From: Actinoplanes sp. KI2
Lineage (GTDB): Bacteria > Actinomycetota > Actinomycetes > Mycobacteriales > Micromonosporaceae
NCBI RefSeq assembly: GCF_025630775.1
Contig: NZ_JAOSZE010000025.1
Span: 1 to 64,000, forward strand
Length of the DNA: 64,000 nucleotides
Direction of reading: 5' to 3'
The position numbers and the translations under genes are program-made. Positions 31,207 to 40,200 of the stretch are shown one piece after another. Each line of letters opens with the position of its first letter. Within the stretch, counting starts at the first letter, position 1. The notes beneath the pieces were generated by a model. That model was not told where the DNA came from. It saw nothing but the letters and a program-made list of their open reading frames with translations, and did no database searches.

Positions 31207-32277
31207 TCAGAGCTCGCAGTTGATCAGAACCGGCTCGGGGTGCAGGTCGATGCCGAAGCGGGAGCGCACGCCGTCTCGGATGGTGCGGGCGAGTGCCAGT
31301 AACCCGTCCGTGCTGCCCGCGCCCCGGTTGGTCAGCGCCAGCGTGTGCTTGGTCGAGATGGCCACCCGGTCGCCGGCGAAGCCCTTCGGGAAACCGGCGT
31401 GCTCGATCAGCCAGGCCGCCGGGATCTTGACGGAGCCGTCGTCGCCGGGCCAGTGCGGCGCATCGGCCAACCCCAGCTCGGCCCAGCGCTCGGCGGAGAC
31501 CACCGGGTTGGTGAAGAACGAGCCCACCGACCAGGTGTCCTGGTCGTCGGGGTCGAGCACCATGCCCTTGCCGGCCCGCAGCTTGAGCACGGTGTCCCGG
31601 GCCTGGCGGAGCGGCACCCGGTCACCGGCCTGGACGCCGAGGCTGCGGGCCAGCTCGGCGTACCGGATGGGTGCGGAGTCACCGGTGACCGCGAGCCGGA
31701 AGTCGACGTACGTGACGAGGAAGCGGTCGCTGTGCTTGAAGACGCTCGACCGGTACGCGAACGCGCACTCCAGCGGCGACATCGCGCGGATCGTGTCGTG
31801 CTCCCGGTCGTAGGCGTGCACGGCCACGATGGTGTGCGCGACCTCCTGCCCGTACGCGCCGACGTTCTGGATCGGGGTGGCGCCGGCCGAACCGGGGATG
31901 CCGGACAGGCACTCGATGCCCGACCAGCCGTTGCTCACGGCGTACTCCACGAAGTCGTCCCAGACCTCGCCCGCGGCCACCCGCACCACCACGCTCTCGG
32001 CCCGCGCCTCCACCACCTGGATGCCGCGGGTGCGCAGCAGCAGCACCTCCCCGGGGAAGCCGGCGTCGCCGATCACGACGTTGCTGCCGCCGGCCAGCAC
32101 GAGCATTGGACGACCGGCCGCCGCGGCGTTACGCACCGCAGTGACCGCCTCGTCCGTATCGGTGGCGACCGTCAACGTGCCCGCCGGACCACCGAGGCGT
32201 AGCGTCGTGTACTCCCCGAGTGAGTCGGCGAGTGTGTCTGTTTGGCGTGGGCGACTAACGTCAGGCACGACGTTCAC
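31207..32277 (-). CDS. murB: MurB, UDP-N-acetylenolpyruvoylglucosamine reductase
   Basis: A 356-residue FAD enzyme that reduces UDP-GlcNAc-enolpyruvate to UDP-MurNAc in the cytoplasm. The FAD-binding PMLVLAGGSNVVIGD lies near residues 57-71 and GIPGSAGATPIQNVGAYG near 126-143. The C-terminal MurB domain has GSFFTNPVVS (with the catalytic Ser) and HAGFPKGFAGD. The long type I form fits the length. A GTG at 32268, three codons in, has a better spaced AGGG upstream and may be the true start. It is divergent from the next gene. Confidence 0.97.
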   Translation of the reverse strand: MNVVPDVSRPRQTDTLADSLGEYTTLRLGGPAGTLTVATDTDEAVTAVRNAAAAGRPMLVLAGGSNVVIGDAGFPGEVLLLRTRGIQVVEARAESVVVRVAAGEVWDDFVEYAVSNGWSGIECLSGIPGSAGATPIQNVGAYGQEVAHTIVAVHAYDREHDTIRAMSPLECAFAYRSSVFKHSDRFLVTYVDFRLAVTGDSAPIRYAELARSLGVQAGDRVPLRQARDTVLKLRAGKGMVLDPDDQDTWSVGSFFTNPVVSAERWAELGLADAPHWPGDDGSVKIPAAWLIEHAGFPKGFAGDRVAISTKHTLALTNRGAGSTDGLLALARTIRDGVRSRFGIDLHPEPVLINCEL

Positions 32278-32335
32278 CCTAGGCTCAAGGGGTCAGGGCA
32301 CTCATCGGCGGTCCGGTGGAGTGGAGAGATTCGCG

Positions 32336-33100
32336 ATGAACAGGCTGCACGCGACGAAGGACTTCTGGCTCGCGGCGCTGCGGGCGGACAGCCCCGCGCT
32401 GCAGGATGCGGTGGCCCAGGCCGGGCCGGATGCCGAGGTCCCGTCCTGCCCCGGGTGGACCTGCGCCGACCTGGTCGAGCACGTGACGACGCTCCTGCAC
32501 TGGGTGCGTGAGACCGTCCCGCGCGGCACCACCGCCCCGCCCACCACCCGCCCCGACCGCGACGGCCCCCGCCCGGCTTGGGAGCAGGCCCTGGATGAGC
32601 TGCGCCGGGAGTTGACCGGCACGATCGAGACGCTCGAGGCGGTGGAGTCCGACTTCGCGGCGTGGAACTGGGCGCCGCAGAGCAAGCAGGCCGGCTTCTG
32701 GCACCGCCGGATGGCCCACGAGGTCTCCGTGCACCGCTGGGACGCCGAGGCCGCGGCCGGCCGCCCCACCCCGATCGAGACGAAGCTGGCCGCCGACGGG
32801 GTGAGTGAGGTGCTCGACACCTGGCTGCCGGCCGGCAAGCGCAAGGGCCCGACCGACCTGCACGGCGTGGTTCACCTGATGGCCGGCGATGCCGGGCACG
32901 AGTGGTTCGTGCGGCTGCGCGGCGCCGGGGTCGCGCTGCTCGACACCGCCACGATCCTGGACTCCGACGACCACCACGCGCGGGCGCAGGCCACCGGCAC
33001 CGCGAGCGATCTGCTGCTCGCCCTGATGGGCCGGCAGCGGCTGGATCGCCTGGTCGTCTCCGGTGATCCACGCCTGATCGGTGCCCTACGGACGGGCTGA
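32336..33100 (+). CDS. Maleylpyruvate isomerase/mycothiol-dependent enzyme family protein
   Basis: A 254-residue protein starting at ATG 32336. The N-terminal helical bundle has PSCPGWTCADLVEHVTTLLHW and, later, RRMAHEVSVHRWDAEAA; together these give the metal-binding His residues of the DinB-like fold. The C-terminal part is an SCP2-like region. Families of this kind use mycothiol as thiol cofactor, and mshD is encoded in this window. The substrate is unknown. It is divergent from murB with 58 bases between. Confidence 0.85.
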   Translation: MNRLHATKDFWLAALRADSPALQDAVAQAGPDAEVPSCPGWTCADLVEHVTTLLHWVRETVPRGTTAPPTTRPDRDGPRPAWEQALDELRRELTGTIETLEAVESDFAAWNWAPQSKQAGFWHRRMAHEVSVHRWDAEAAAGRPTPIETKLAADGVSEVLDTWLPAGKRKGPTDLHGVVHLMAGDAGHEWFVRLRGAGVALLDTATILDSDDHHARAQATGTASDLLLALMGRQRLDRLVVSGDPRLIGALRTG

Positions 33101-33153
33101 CCCGGTTAAATTCGTCTTACCGGCTCATCGCGTGGTCGTCCCGGCCCCTATGA

Positions 33154-33165
33154 TTAACCGGTTAA
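33154..33165 (+). promoter_or_regulatory. LacI-type operator before the beta-glucosidase gene
   Basis: TTAACCGGTTAA is a perfect 12-base palindrome centred on CCGG, the usual form for LacI-family sites, 34 bases before the GH1 start. A half site, CCGGTTAAA, occurs near 33103-33111. The LacI gene two genes along is the obvious ligand. Confidence 0.65.
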
Positions 33166-33198
33166 GTAGACCTCGGAACACCAGGAAGCGGTGAACGC

Positions 33199-34623
<1,425 letters not shown>

Positions 34624-34627
34624 CCTG

Positions 34628-35638
34628 GTGGTGACGCGGGAACGCCCGACCCTGGAGGCAGTGGCGCGCCGCGCCGGAGTGTCCCGGGCGACCGTCTCCC
34701 GCGTCGTCAACGGCTCGACGTCGGTGGCCGCCTCGATCCGCGAGGCGGTCAACCGTGCCGTCGACGAGCTCGGGTACGTGCCCAACCAGGCCGCCCGCAG
34801 CCTGGTCACCCAGCGCACCGAGTCGATCGCGCTGATCCTGCCGGAGACCGCCAACCGGGTCTTCTCCGACGACCTGTTCTTCCCGGCCATCATCCGCGGC
34901 GTGGGTGGCGAGCTGGAGGCCGCCGACAAGCAGCTGGTGCTGATGATGGCCGGCTCCGCCAAGAGCCACGACCGGGTCGAGCGGTACGCGGTCGCCGGTC
35001 ACGTCGACGGGGTCATGTTCGCCTCGATGCACGGCGCCGACCCGCTCCCCGGCACCCTGGTCCGCCTCGGCATCCCGGTGGTCTGCAGCGGCCGCCCGAT
35101 CGGCGAGGCCCCCGTCCCGTACGTGGACGTCGACCACTTCGGCGGCGTCTGCTCGGCGGTGCGGCACCTGGTCGCCGCCGGCCGCCGCCGGATCGCCACC
35201 ATCGCCGGCCCGCAGGACATGGTGGCCGGCATCGACCGGCTGGCCGGCTACCGCGCCACCCTCGAGGAGGCCGGCCTGGCCCAGCACGTCGCGATCGGCG
35301 ACTTCACCCGCGAGTCCGGGATCACGGCGATGCGCTCGCTGCTCGCCGACGACCCGGCCCTGGACGCGGTCTTCGTTGCCTCGGACATGATGGCGCACGG
35401 CGCGCTGCTCGCCCTCAAGGACGCCGGGCGCCGGGTGCCCTCCGACGTGGCGGTGGTCGGCTTCGACGACTTCGAGATCAGCCGGTACAGCGAGCCGCCG
35501 CTGACCACGGTGCGCCAGCCGATCGTGGAGATGGGGCGCACGATGGCCCGCCAGCTGCTGGGCCTGATCAACGGCGAGCCCCACCAGGCCGACGCGGTGG
35601 TGCTACCGACCGAGCTGGTAATCCGGGAGTCGGCCTGA
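34628..35638 (+). CDS. LacI-family regulator of the beta-glucosidase operon
   Basis: A 336-residue regulator with an N-terminal helix-turn-helix (LEAVARRAGVSRATVSRVVN) and hinge, then a periplasmic-binding-protein-like sensor domain ending VVGFDDFEISRYSEPPLTTV. It is co-transcribed with the GH1 gene and probably binds the TTAACCGGTTAA site upstream, making the loop self-regulated. The effector is probably a beta-glucoside or glucose-derived sugar; this is inference. Its end overlaps the opposing EI24 gene by 36 bases. Confidence 0.94.
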   Translation: MVTRERPTLEAVARRAGVSRATVSRVVNGSTSVAASIREAVNRAVDELGYVPNQAARSLVTQRTESIALILPETANRVFSDDLFFPAIIRGVGGELEAADKQLVLMMAGSAKSHDRVERYAVAGHVDGVMFASMHGADPLPGTLVRLGIPVVCSGRPIGEAPVPYVDVDHFGGVCSAVRHLVAAGRRRIATIAGPQDMVAGIDRLAGYRATLEEAGLAQHVAIGDFTRESGITAMRSLLADDPALDAVFVASDMMAHGALLALKDAGRRVPSDVAVVGFDDFEISRYSEPPLTTVRQPIVEMGRTMARQLLGLINGEPHQADAVVLPTELVIRESA

Positions 35639-36391
35639 GGGCAGCTCCACCGTCGGCTGGTCCAGGACCGTACGGGAAAGCAGGGTCGCTCCCGCGACCG
35701 CGGCCGGCATCAGCAGGATCGCGCCCAGCGGGATGAGAAAGCAGCAGAACACGGCTACGCCGAAGCCGAGCGCGAGCGGGCAGTGGGTGCGCAGCCGGGC
35801 GCGCCGGTCGGCCAGGCGCAGGCCGCGACGCTGGAACGGCACACCGGTCAGCTCGACGGCGAGCAACCAGCCGCCGATCGCGCCGCCGAGGACCGGGATC
35901 ACCGTTTGGCCGACGACCGGCAGGAAGCCGAGCAGGAACAGCGGGATGCCGATCAGCACGGACAGTGCGATCAGGCGCAGCGAGTCGGTCAGGCCGCGGA
36001 CCAGCGACCGCCAGAAGCCGACCTCGACCTCGTCCGGCACCCCGCCGAACCGGTCTTCGACCAGCTCGGAGATGCGCTCGTAGAACGGGTCGCCGATCAG
36101 CAGGGTCACCGCGGTGAAGGACAGGATGCCGAGCAGCGCGGCGACGCCGAGCAGGCCGGCCCCGGCCAGCACCTGGGTGAGCTGCCGCCAGCCCTCGGCC
36201 CAGCCGTCGGCGAACCAGGTGACGTCGCGGGACAGCCGGGGCAGGAAGTCGATCAGCACGCCGAGGGCGGCGGCGTACAGCAGGCCGGTGATCACCGCGG
36301 GCAGCAGGCCGAGGAGCAGCAGCTTGGGGCTGCGCAGGACGAGGACCAGGCCGCGGCCGAGCATGGCGACGCCGACGAAGAACTGCTTCAC
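35603..36391 (-). CDS. EI24/CysZ-like membrane protein
   Basis: A 262-residue membrane protein. I prefer the GTG at 36391 (VKQFFVGVAMLGRGL) because upstream codons look non-coding. Hydrophobic segments include LLLLGLLPAVITGLLYAAAL and IPLFLLGFLPVVGQTVIPVL, and LLIGDPFYERISELVED matches the EI24 family. In proteobacteria the relative CysZ carries sulfate; the actinobacterial members are not well defined. It is tail-to-tail with the LacI gene and overlaps it by 36 bases. Confidence 0.88.
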   Translation of the reverse strand: MKQFFVGVAMLGRGLVLVLRSPKLLLLGLLPAVITGLLYAAALGVLIDFLPRLSRDVTWFADGWAEGWRQLTQVLAGAGLLGVAALLGILSFTAVTLLIGDPFYERISELVEDRFGGVPDEVEVGFWRSLVRGLTDSLRLIALSVLIGIPLFLLGFLPVVGQTVIPVLGGAIGGWLLAVELTGVPFQRRGLRLADRRARLRTHCPLALGFGVAVFCCFLIPLGAILLMPAAVAGATLLSRTVLDQPTVELPSGRLPDYQLGR

Positions 36392-36448
36392 GACCCGGCA
36401 GCCTATTGCCTGCGCGCCACATCGCCACTTGTCGCTCGAGCCACTCAT

Positions 36449-36496
36449 CTCGCCGCCGGAGCAACTCGCCGCCGGAGCAACTCGCCGTTGGAGCTA
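36449..36496. repeat. 16-bp tandem repeat
   Basis: Three 16-base copies of CTCGCCGCCGGAGCAA (third copy with changes), then a partial fourth. It lies between the EI24 gene and the proline-rich protein gene, and its last bases reach the stop of the latter. Confidence 0.75.
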
Positions 36497-36934
36497 CTCG
36501 TCGCTGGACGGCGAGGGGCTCGGCGAGACACTGGGCGGCGGCGGCTCCTCGCTCGGCATCTCGATGATCTCGGTGGGTGTGGGAACCGGCGGGTCGTCGA
36601 GGATCGGGGGCAGCGTGACCGAGGTGGCCTCGACCGTCGTCGGCGCGGCCGTGGTGGGCACCGGCGCCCCGGACGGCGCGGTGACCGGGAGGGTCACCCT
36701 CGCCATCGGGCGGGGCGTGAACTGCACCTCGGTCAGCGGCTGCGGCCTCGCGGGCCGCCGGGGCGCCGTGCCGAGGCCGTCACTGCCGCCGGCGCGCAGG
36801 CCGCCTTGGTCGGCCGGCGCGCCGATCGAGGCCGGCGGGCGGGCGGGGGTGGCCAGCGCCCAGCCGGCGGCCACCGCGATCGGCAGCCCCAGCATCACGA
36901 GTCCGAAAAAAATCGATTTGGGGGATAACTGCAC
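36494..36934 (-). CDS. Membrane-anchored proline-rich protein
   Basis: A 146-residue protein starting at GTG 36934. A short cytoplasmic start (MQLSPKS) leads to one membrane helix (IFFGLVMLGLPIAVAAGWALA). The rest is Pro/Thr/Ala-rich with ILDDPPVPTPTEIIEMPSEE and ends in a Ser/Pro tail. It is most likely an anchored extracellular or wall-spanning stalk of unknown function. No domain is recognisable. It is read in the same direction as the hydrolase gene downstream of which it lies. Confidence 0.65.
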   Translation of the reverse strand: MQLSPKSIFFGLVMLGLPIAVAAGWALATPARPPASIGAPADQGGLRAGGSDGLGTAPRRPARPQPLTEVQFTPRPMARVTLPVTAPSGAPVPTTAAPTTVEATSVTLPPILDDPPVPTPTEIIEMPSEEPPPPSVSPSPSPSSDE

Positions 36935-36978
36935 GTCCAGAAAACCGCTTGAACGCCCCCAAAGGTTACGGCGCCGGT

Positions 36979-37863
36979 CTAGGAATTGAGGAAGGTCGAG
37001 ATGCGCTCCCGCAGCTCGGCGCGGTTCGTCCAGAGCATCGCCGGGCGGTCGTACACGTGCAGCTCGGCCCCCGGCAGCAGGCCGGCCAACCGCTCCGCCC
37101 ACGCCGCCGGGTGCACCTCGTCGCCCAGGCAGCCCAGCACCAGCGCCCGGCCGCGGAAGGCGCGCAAGGCCGACTCGTCCGGCACGGCCGGCTGGTGCCA
37201 GAGTGTGCTCAGCTCGGCCGCCAGCCCGTCCCGCTGCAACTGCTCCACCCGCTGACGCAGATAGCTCCAGCCGGTCGGGGTGTTGCGCACCGAGGGCGGC
37301 AGCTCGGACTCGGCGGCGGCGGCGATCGACGCCGCCTCGCCCGACTCGACCGCGGCGAGCAGCCGCTCGACCCGCGCCTCGGCGGCGGCCGGGCGGATCC
37401 CGTCGAGCGGGGCCGGCAGGTAGCAGACCACTCGCTCGAAGCGCTCCGGGGTCTCGCTCAGCAGGCGGCACAGCGCCCCCGAGCCCATGCTCACGCCGAG
37501 CGCCCGGGTGGCGCCGGCCAGGTCGGCCACGGCGCGCAGGTCGTCGGCGAGGTCGCCGAAGGTCCACGGGCCGACCGGGGCATCCGAGCGGCCGTGCCCG
37601 CGGAAGTGGAAGAAGACCCGGCGGCCGGTGACCGCGCTCGCCAGCGGGCGGGTGCCGGAGATGTCGCCGCCCAAGCCGTGCCCGAAGACGGTGACCGGCT
37701 CACCGACGCCGGTGACCAGCTGCTCCAGGCGTACGCCGGACGGGGTGGAGATCAGCTCGGTGGGCGGGCCGGGCAGGGTCGGGCGCCCGGACCGCGGGCC
37801 GGTCGGATCGGGGCGGTGCAGGCGCGGCCCACCGTCCGGCGGCGGCGGACCGAACCGCCTCAC
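36979..37863 (-). CDS. Alpha/beta-fold hydrolase
   Basis: A 294-residue protein. After a Pro-rich N-terminus it shows the oxyanion region VTVFGHGLGGD, the nucleophile elbow GVSMGSGALCRLL, an Asp in LVLGCLGDEVHPAAWAERLA and a late catalytic region. This is the alpha/beta hydrolase layout, similar to lactonases or haloperoxidase-type esterases. The usual terminal His is not clear: ELHVYDRPAMLW stands where it is expected. The substrate is unknown. Its GTG start overlaps the DUF2516 gene by four bases. Confidence 0.85.
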   Translation of the reverse strand: MRRFGPPPPDGGPRLHRPDPTGPRSGRPTLPGPPTELISTPSGVRLEQLVTGVGEPVTVFGHGLGGDISGTRPLASAVTGRRVFFHFRGHGRSDAPVGPWTFGDLADDLRAVADLAGATRALGVSMGSGALCRLLSETPERFERVVCYLPAPLDGIRPAAAEARVERLLAAVESGEAASIAAAAESELPPSVRNTPTGWSYLRQRVEQLQRDGLAAELSTLWHQPAVPDESALRAFRGRALVLGCLGDEVHPAAWAERLAGLLPGAELHVYDRPAMLWTNRAELRERISTFLNS

Positions 37864-38174
37864 CAGAAGCCTTTGCCGTCCGACAGGTCTTTCAGCCCGG
37901 GCCGGACGTCAAGCAGATAGATCAGGGCGGCGCCGATACCGATCAGGCTGAAGATGCCGATCGCGTTGCTCACCAGCAGGGTCAGCACGATGCAGACCGC
38001 CAGGATCGCCGCCCAGGCCCCCTTCGGCAGGGTGCCGATGGCCTGGAATCCGTCGCCCCGCTGGGTCAGGCAGTGGATCAGCGCGACCGCCTGCACGACC
38101 AGCGAGAGGATCAGGATGAGGATCTCGATGTACGTGCGTACATGGAGGTAGAAGATCGGCGCGGAATAGGCCAT
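37860..38174 (-). CDS. DUF2516 family membrane protein
   Basis: A 104-residue protein with three hydrophobic segments (IEILILILSLVVQAVALIHCL, AAILAVCIVLTLLVSNAI, FSLIGIGAALIYLLDVRPGL). The pattern and the ending DVRPGLKDL fit DUF2516, an actinobacterial family commonly found beside the XRE/HbhA-like pair, as here. Function is unknown. It is followed by the hydrolase gene with a four-base overlap. Confidence 0.85.
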   Translation of the reverse strand: MAYSAPIFYLHVRTYIEILILILSLVVQAVALIHCLTQRGDGFQAIGTLPKGAWAAILAVCIVLTLLVSNAIGIFSLIGIGAALIYLLDVRPGLKDLSDGKGFW

Positions 38175-38191
38175 GACGGAAAGTCTATGCC

Positions 38192-38219
38192 GCGGGCCCC
38201 GGCAGATGCCGGGGCCCGC
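38192..38219 (-). terminator. Terminator after the HbhA-like gene
   Basis: GCGGGCCCCGGCA and TGCCGGGGCCCGC form a 13-bp perfect stem with a minimal loop. It lies 28 bases after the stop of the HbhA-like gene and before DUF2516. Confidence 0.75.
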
Positions 38220-38246
38220 TGATCACGATTGCCTACTGGCGTCCGA

Positions 38247-38693
38247 TTACTTCTCGGCCGGCTTGGTGGCGCGCTTGCGCGGCTTCGGGGCGGCCGGGGC
38301 GGCCTCGACGGCCTTCGGGCCCTCGGTGGTCTCGATGTCCGCGTTCACCACTTCGGCGGTGGTCACGACGCCGGCGCCGACGACCTTCTCGCCGCGGGCG
38401 ACCAGCGCGGTGTACGCCGCGACGGTGCGCTCCTGGGCCAGCTGCGCGATCGAGGTCGCCACGCTGGCGGCGTTGCCCCGGAGGGCGTCGAAGTCGGTGG
38501 TCTGCGCCTTTTCCCGCAGCTGGGTGGCCTTGGCGTTGGCCTGCTCGTTGTAGGTGCGCAGCGACGCGGCGGCCTTCTCGCTCAGCTCGGTCACCACGGC
38601 CGGCAGCTTGCGCAGCTGCTCGTAGGCCAGGTCACCGGCGCCGGCGGCGGCGTACAGCGGGGCGGGAAGCTTGGTCTTGGTCTGCTCGGTCAT
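38247..38693 (-). CDS. HbhA-like heparin-binding-hemagglutinin family protein
   Basis: A 148-residue protein. It opens with LPAPLYAAAGAGDLAYEQLR, close to the HbhA start LPAPLLAALGAADLA, continues as a long charged helix (ELSEKAAASLRTYNEQANAK) and ends in a Lys/Arg/Pro/Ala tail (AAPKPRKRATKPAEK). Mycobacterial HbhA binds sulfated sugars through its Lys tail; in non-pathogens the family may organise the envelope or lipid bodies. It overlaps the XRE gene by four bases, and the two are a conserved pair. Confidence 0.8.
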   Translation of the reverse strand: MTEQTKTKLPAPLYAAAGAGDLAYEQLRKLPAVVTELSEKAAASLRTYNEQANAKATQLREKAQTTDFDALRGNAASVATSIAQLAQERTVAAYTALVARGEKVVGAGVVTTAEVVNADIETTEGPKAVEAAPAAPKPRKRATKPAEK

Positions 38694-39076
38694 TTCGTCT
38701 CCTCGGCGGTGTCGGTGGTCTCGGGTGCGTGCCGGGCGTTCTCGTTGCGGAACGTCTCGTAGATCTGCGACAGCGACTGTTTCTGGGCGATCGTGAGGTC
38801 GGGATCGACTGCGATCGCGGCCAGCACCCCCTGCTGACCCTCGCCGTCCAGCAGACCCGCACGCAGGTACATCGCGGGTGTGGAGACCCGCAGCGCGCTG
38901 GCGATCTGCTGCAACACCTCGGCACTCGGCTTACGCAGGCCACGCTCGATCTGGCTGAGATACGGATTGCTCACGCCCGCCTTGTCGGCGAGCTGGCGCA
39001 GCGAGATCTTGGCATTCTCCCGCAGGTCACGGATGAAACTTCCGATGTCCTGTGGCAGATCCTTCGGCGTGCCCAT
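38690..39076 (-). CDS. XRE-family transcriptional regulator
   Basis: A 128-residue protein with an N-terminal helix-turn-helix (ISLRQLADKAGVSNPYLSQI, then ERGLRKPSAEVLQQIASAL) and a helical C-terminal half (LTIAQKQSLSQIYETFRNEN) of unknown partner. It is translationally coupled to the HbhA-like gene. Four GCTARC-type sites sit directly upstream of its start, so self-regulation is likely. Confidence 0.9.
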   Translation of the reverse strand: MGTPKDLPQDIGSFIRDLRENAKISLRQLADKAGVSNPYLSQIERGLRKPSAEVLQQIASALRVSTPAMYLRAGLLDGEGQQGVLAAIAVDPDLTIAQKQSLSQIYETFRNENARHAPETTDTAEETK

Positions 39077-39084
39077 GTCTCGAA

Positions 39085-39134
39085 GTTAGCTCGAAGTGCT
39101 AGCTCTTGCAAGCAGAATGCTAACTACAGCTAGC
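39085..39134 (-). promoter_or_regulatory. Cluster of GTTAGC/GCTAGC sites before the XRE gene
   Basis: GTTAGC (39085), GCTAGC (39098), GCTAAC (39119) and GCTAGC (39129) occur within 50 bases, forming inverted pairs. A repeated short palindrome directly before an XRE gene is typical of an autoregulatory operator. Confidence 0.5.
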
Positions 39135-39139
39135 GTGAA

Positions 39140-40054
39140 TCAGGTCACCCGGACCGCGCGCACCTCGCCGACCGGCTCGCCCCCACCGAGGATCAGCTCC
39201 TCGAGAACGGGCACGTCGACGCCGAGACGGCGCAGTTCGTCCAGGAGAACGGGGATACGAGCGCGTTGCCCGCCGTCCTCGATCTTGATAGCCACCGCGC
39301 CCACGCCAGGCATGGCCGCCGCCACCACGCCCTCGGCTCCACCCTTGACGAGCAGGCCGGGTACGGCGGCCATCAGCACCGTGTCGTCGGCGCCGGTGCC
39401 GGCCACCAGCTCGGGATGGGCACGCATCTCGTCGGCGACCCGACGCTCCGGCGTACCCGGGCCGGCCTCGACCAAACGAAGAAACGCGCGCGCCAGCCCG
39501 GTGAGCGAGTACGCGTGCACCGGCGCACCGCAGCCGTCGATCCCGATCGCGGCGACCGGCTCGCCGGCCAGGTCGGCGATCGCCTCCGTGATCGCCGCCT
39601 GCACGGGGTGCGCCGGGTCCAGGTACGACTCGACCGGCCAGCCGTTGGCCACGCAGGTCGCGAGCATCCCGGCGTGCTTGCCGGAGCAGTTCATCAGGAT
39701 CGGCTCGCGGCCGCCCTGCCGGCGCAGCCAGTCCTCGCGCACCGCGGCGGACAGCGGGAACGCGGCCGGGCAGCGCAGCGCGGCCGGCTCGAGACCGGCG
39801 GCGTCGAGGATGTCGCGCACCCGCCGGACGTGCAGCGGCTCGCCGTAGTGACTGCCGCCGATCAGGGCCAGGTCGGACGGATCGCGCGGGGTCAGGCCGG
39901 CCCGCAGCATGCCGACGGCCTGCATCGGCTTGCTGGACGAGCGTGGGAAGACCGGCACGGTGACGTCGCCCCGGCTGACCCCGCCCAGGACCGCGACCGA
40001 GCCGTGGTGGACGCTCTCCACAAAGCCGGAGCGCACCACCTCGGCAACGATCAT
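39140..40054 (-). CDS. Asparaginase, AnsA-like (asparaginase II family)
   Basis: A 304-residue protein of the thermolabile asparaginase family: VPVFPRSSSKPMQAVGML near the start, then GGSHYGEPLHVRRVRDIL, NCSGKHAGMLATCVANGWP and GIDGCGAPVHAYSL. These motifs set it apart from classical type I/II asparaginases. It should hydrolyse asparagine to aspartate and ammonia in the cytoplasm. Its ATG overlaps the stop of the small repeat-encoded gene, which in turn overlaps the BKACE gene. Confidence 0.92.
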   Translation of the reverse strand: MIVAEVVRSGFVESVHHGSVAVLGGVSRGDVTVPVFPRSSSKPMQAVGMLRAGLTPRDPSDLALIGGSHYGEPLHVRRVRDILDAAGLEPAALRCPAAFPLSAAVREDWLRRQGGREPILMNCSGKHAGMLATCVANGWPVESYLDPAHPVQAAITEAIADLAGEPVAAIGIDGCGAPVHAYSLTGLARAFLRLVEAGPGTPERRVADEMRAHPELVAGTGADDTVLMAAVPGLLVKGGAEGVVAAAMPGVGAVAIKIEDGGQRARIPVLLDELRRLGVDVPVLEELILGGGEPVGEVRAVRVT

Positions 40055-40200
40055 CGCGCCGGCCCGCCGCGGAGAGCGATCATCGCGCCGGCCAGCGGGA
40101 GAACGGCGGCCAGAGCGAGAACGGCGGCCAGAGCGAGAACGGCGGCCAGAGCGAGAACGGCGGCCAGGGGGAGAACGGCGGCCAGAGGGAGAACGATCAT
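40051..40200 (-). CDS. 49-residue Leu/Ala repeat membrane peptide (possible new gene)
   Basis: The frame starts with ATGATCGTT overlapping the BKACE stop and ends with a TGA overlapping the asparaginase ATG. It encodes a hydrophobic peptide of six-residue repeats (LAAVLA type, five to six copies) and would form one long membrane helix with a short basic tail (RGGPAR). The 18-bp DNA repeat beneath it is nearly perfect. The exact ATGA junction at both ends suggests that ribosomes pass through it. It may be a neutral slippage product; function is unknown. Confidence 0.5.
   Translation of the reverse strand: MIVLPLAAVLPLAAVLALAAVLALAAVLALAAVLPLAGAMIALRGGPAR
40099..40188. repeat. 18-bp tandem repeat, five copies
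   Basis: Unit GAGAACGGCGGCCAGAGC, five adjacent copies plus a partial sixth, with changes only in the last two. It is flanked by three copies of CGATCATCGCG (40048, 40077, 40193), which include the overlapping start and stop codons of the neighbouring genes. Confidence 0.9.
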
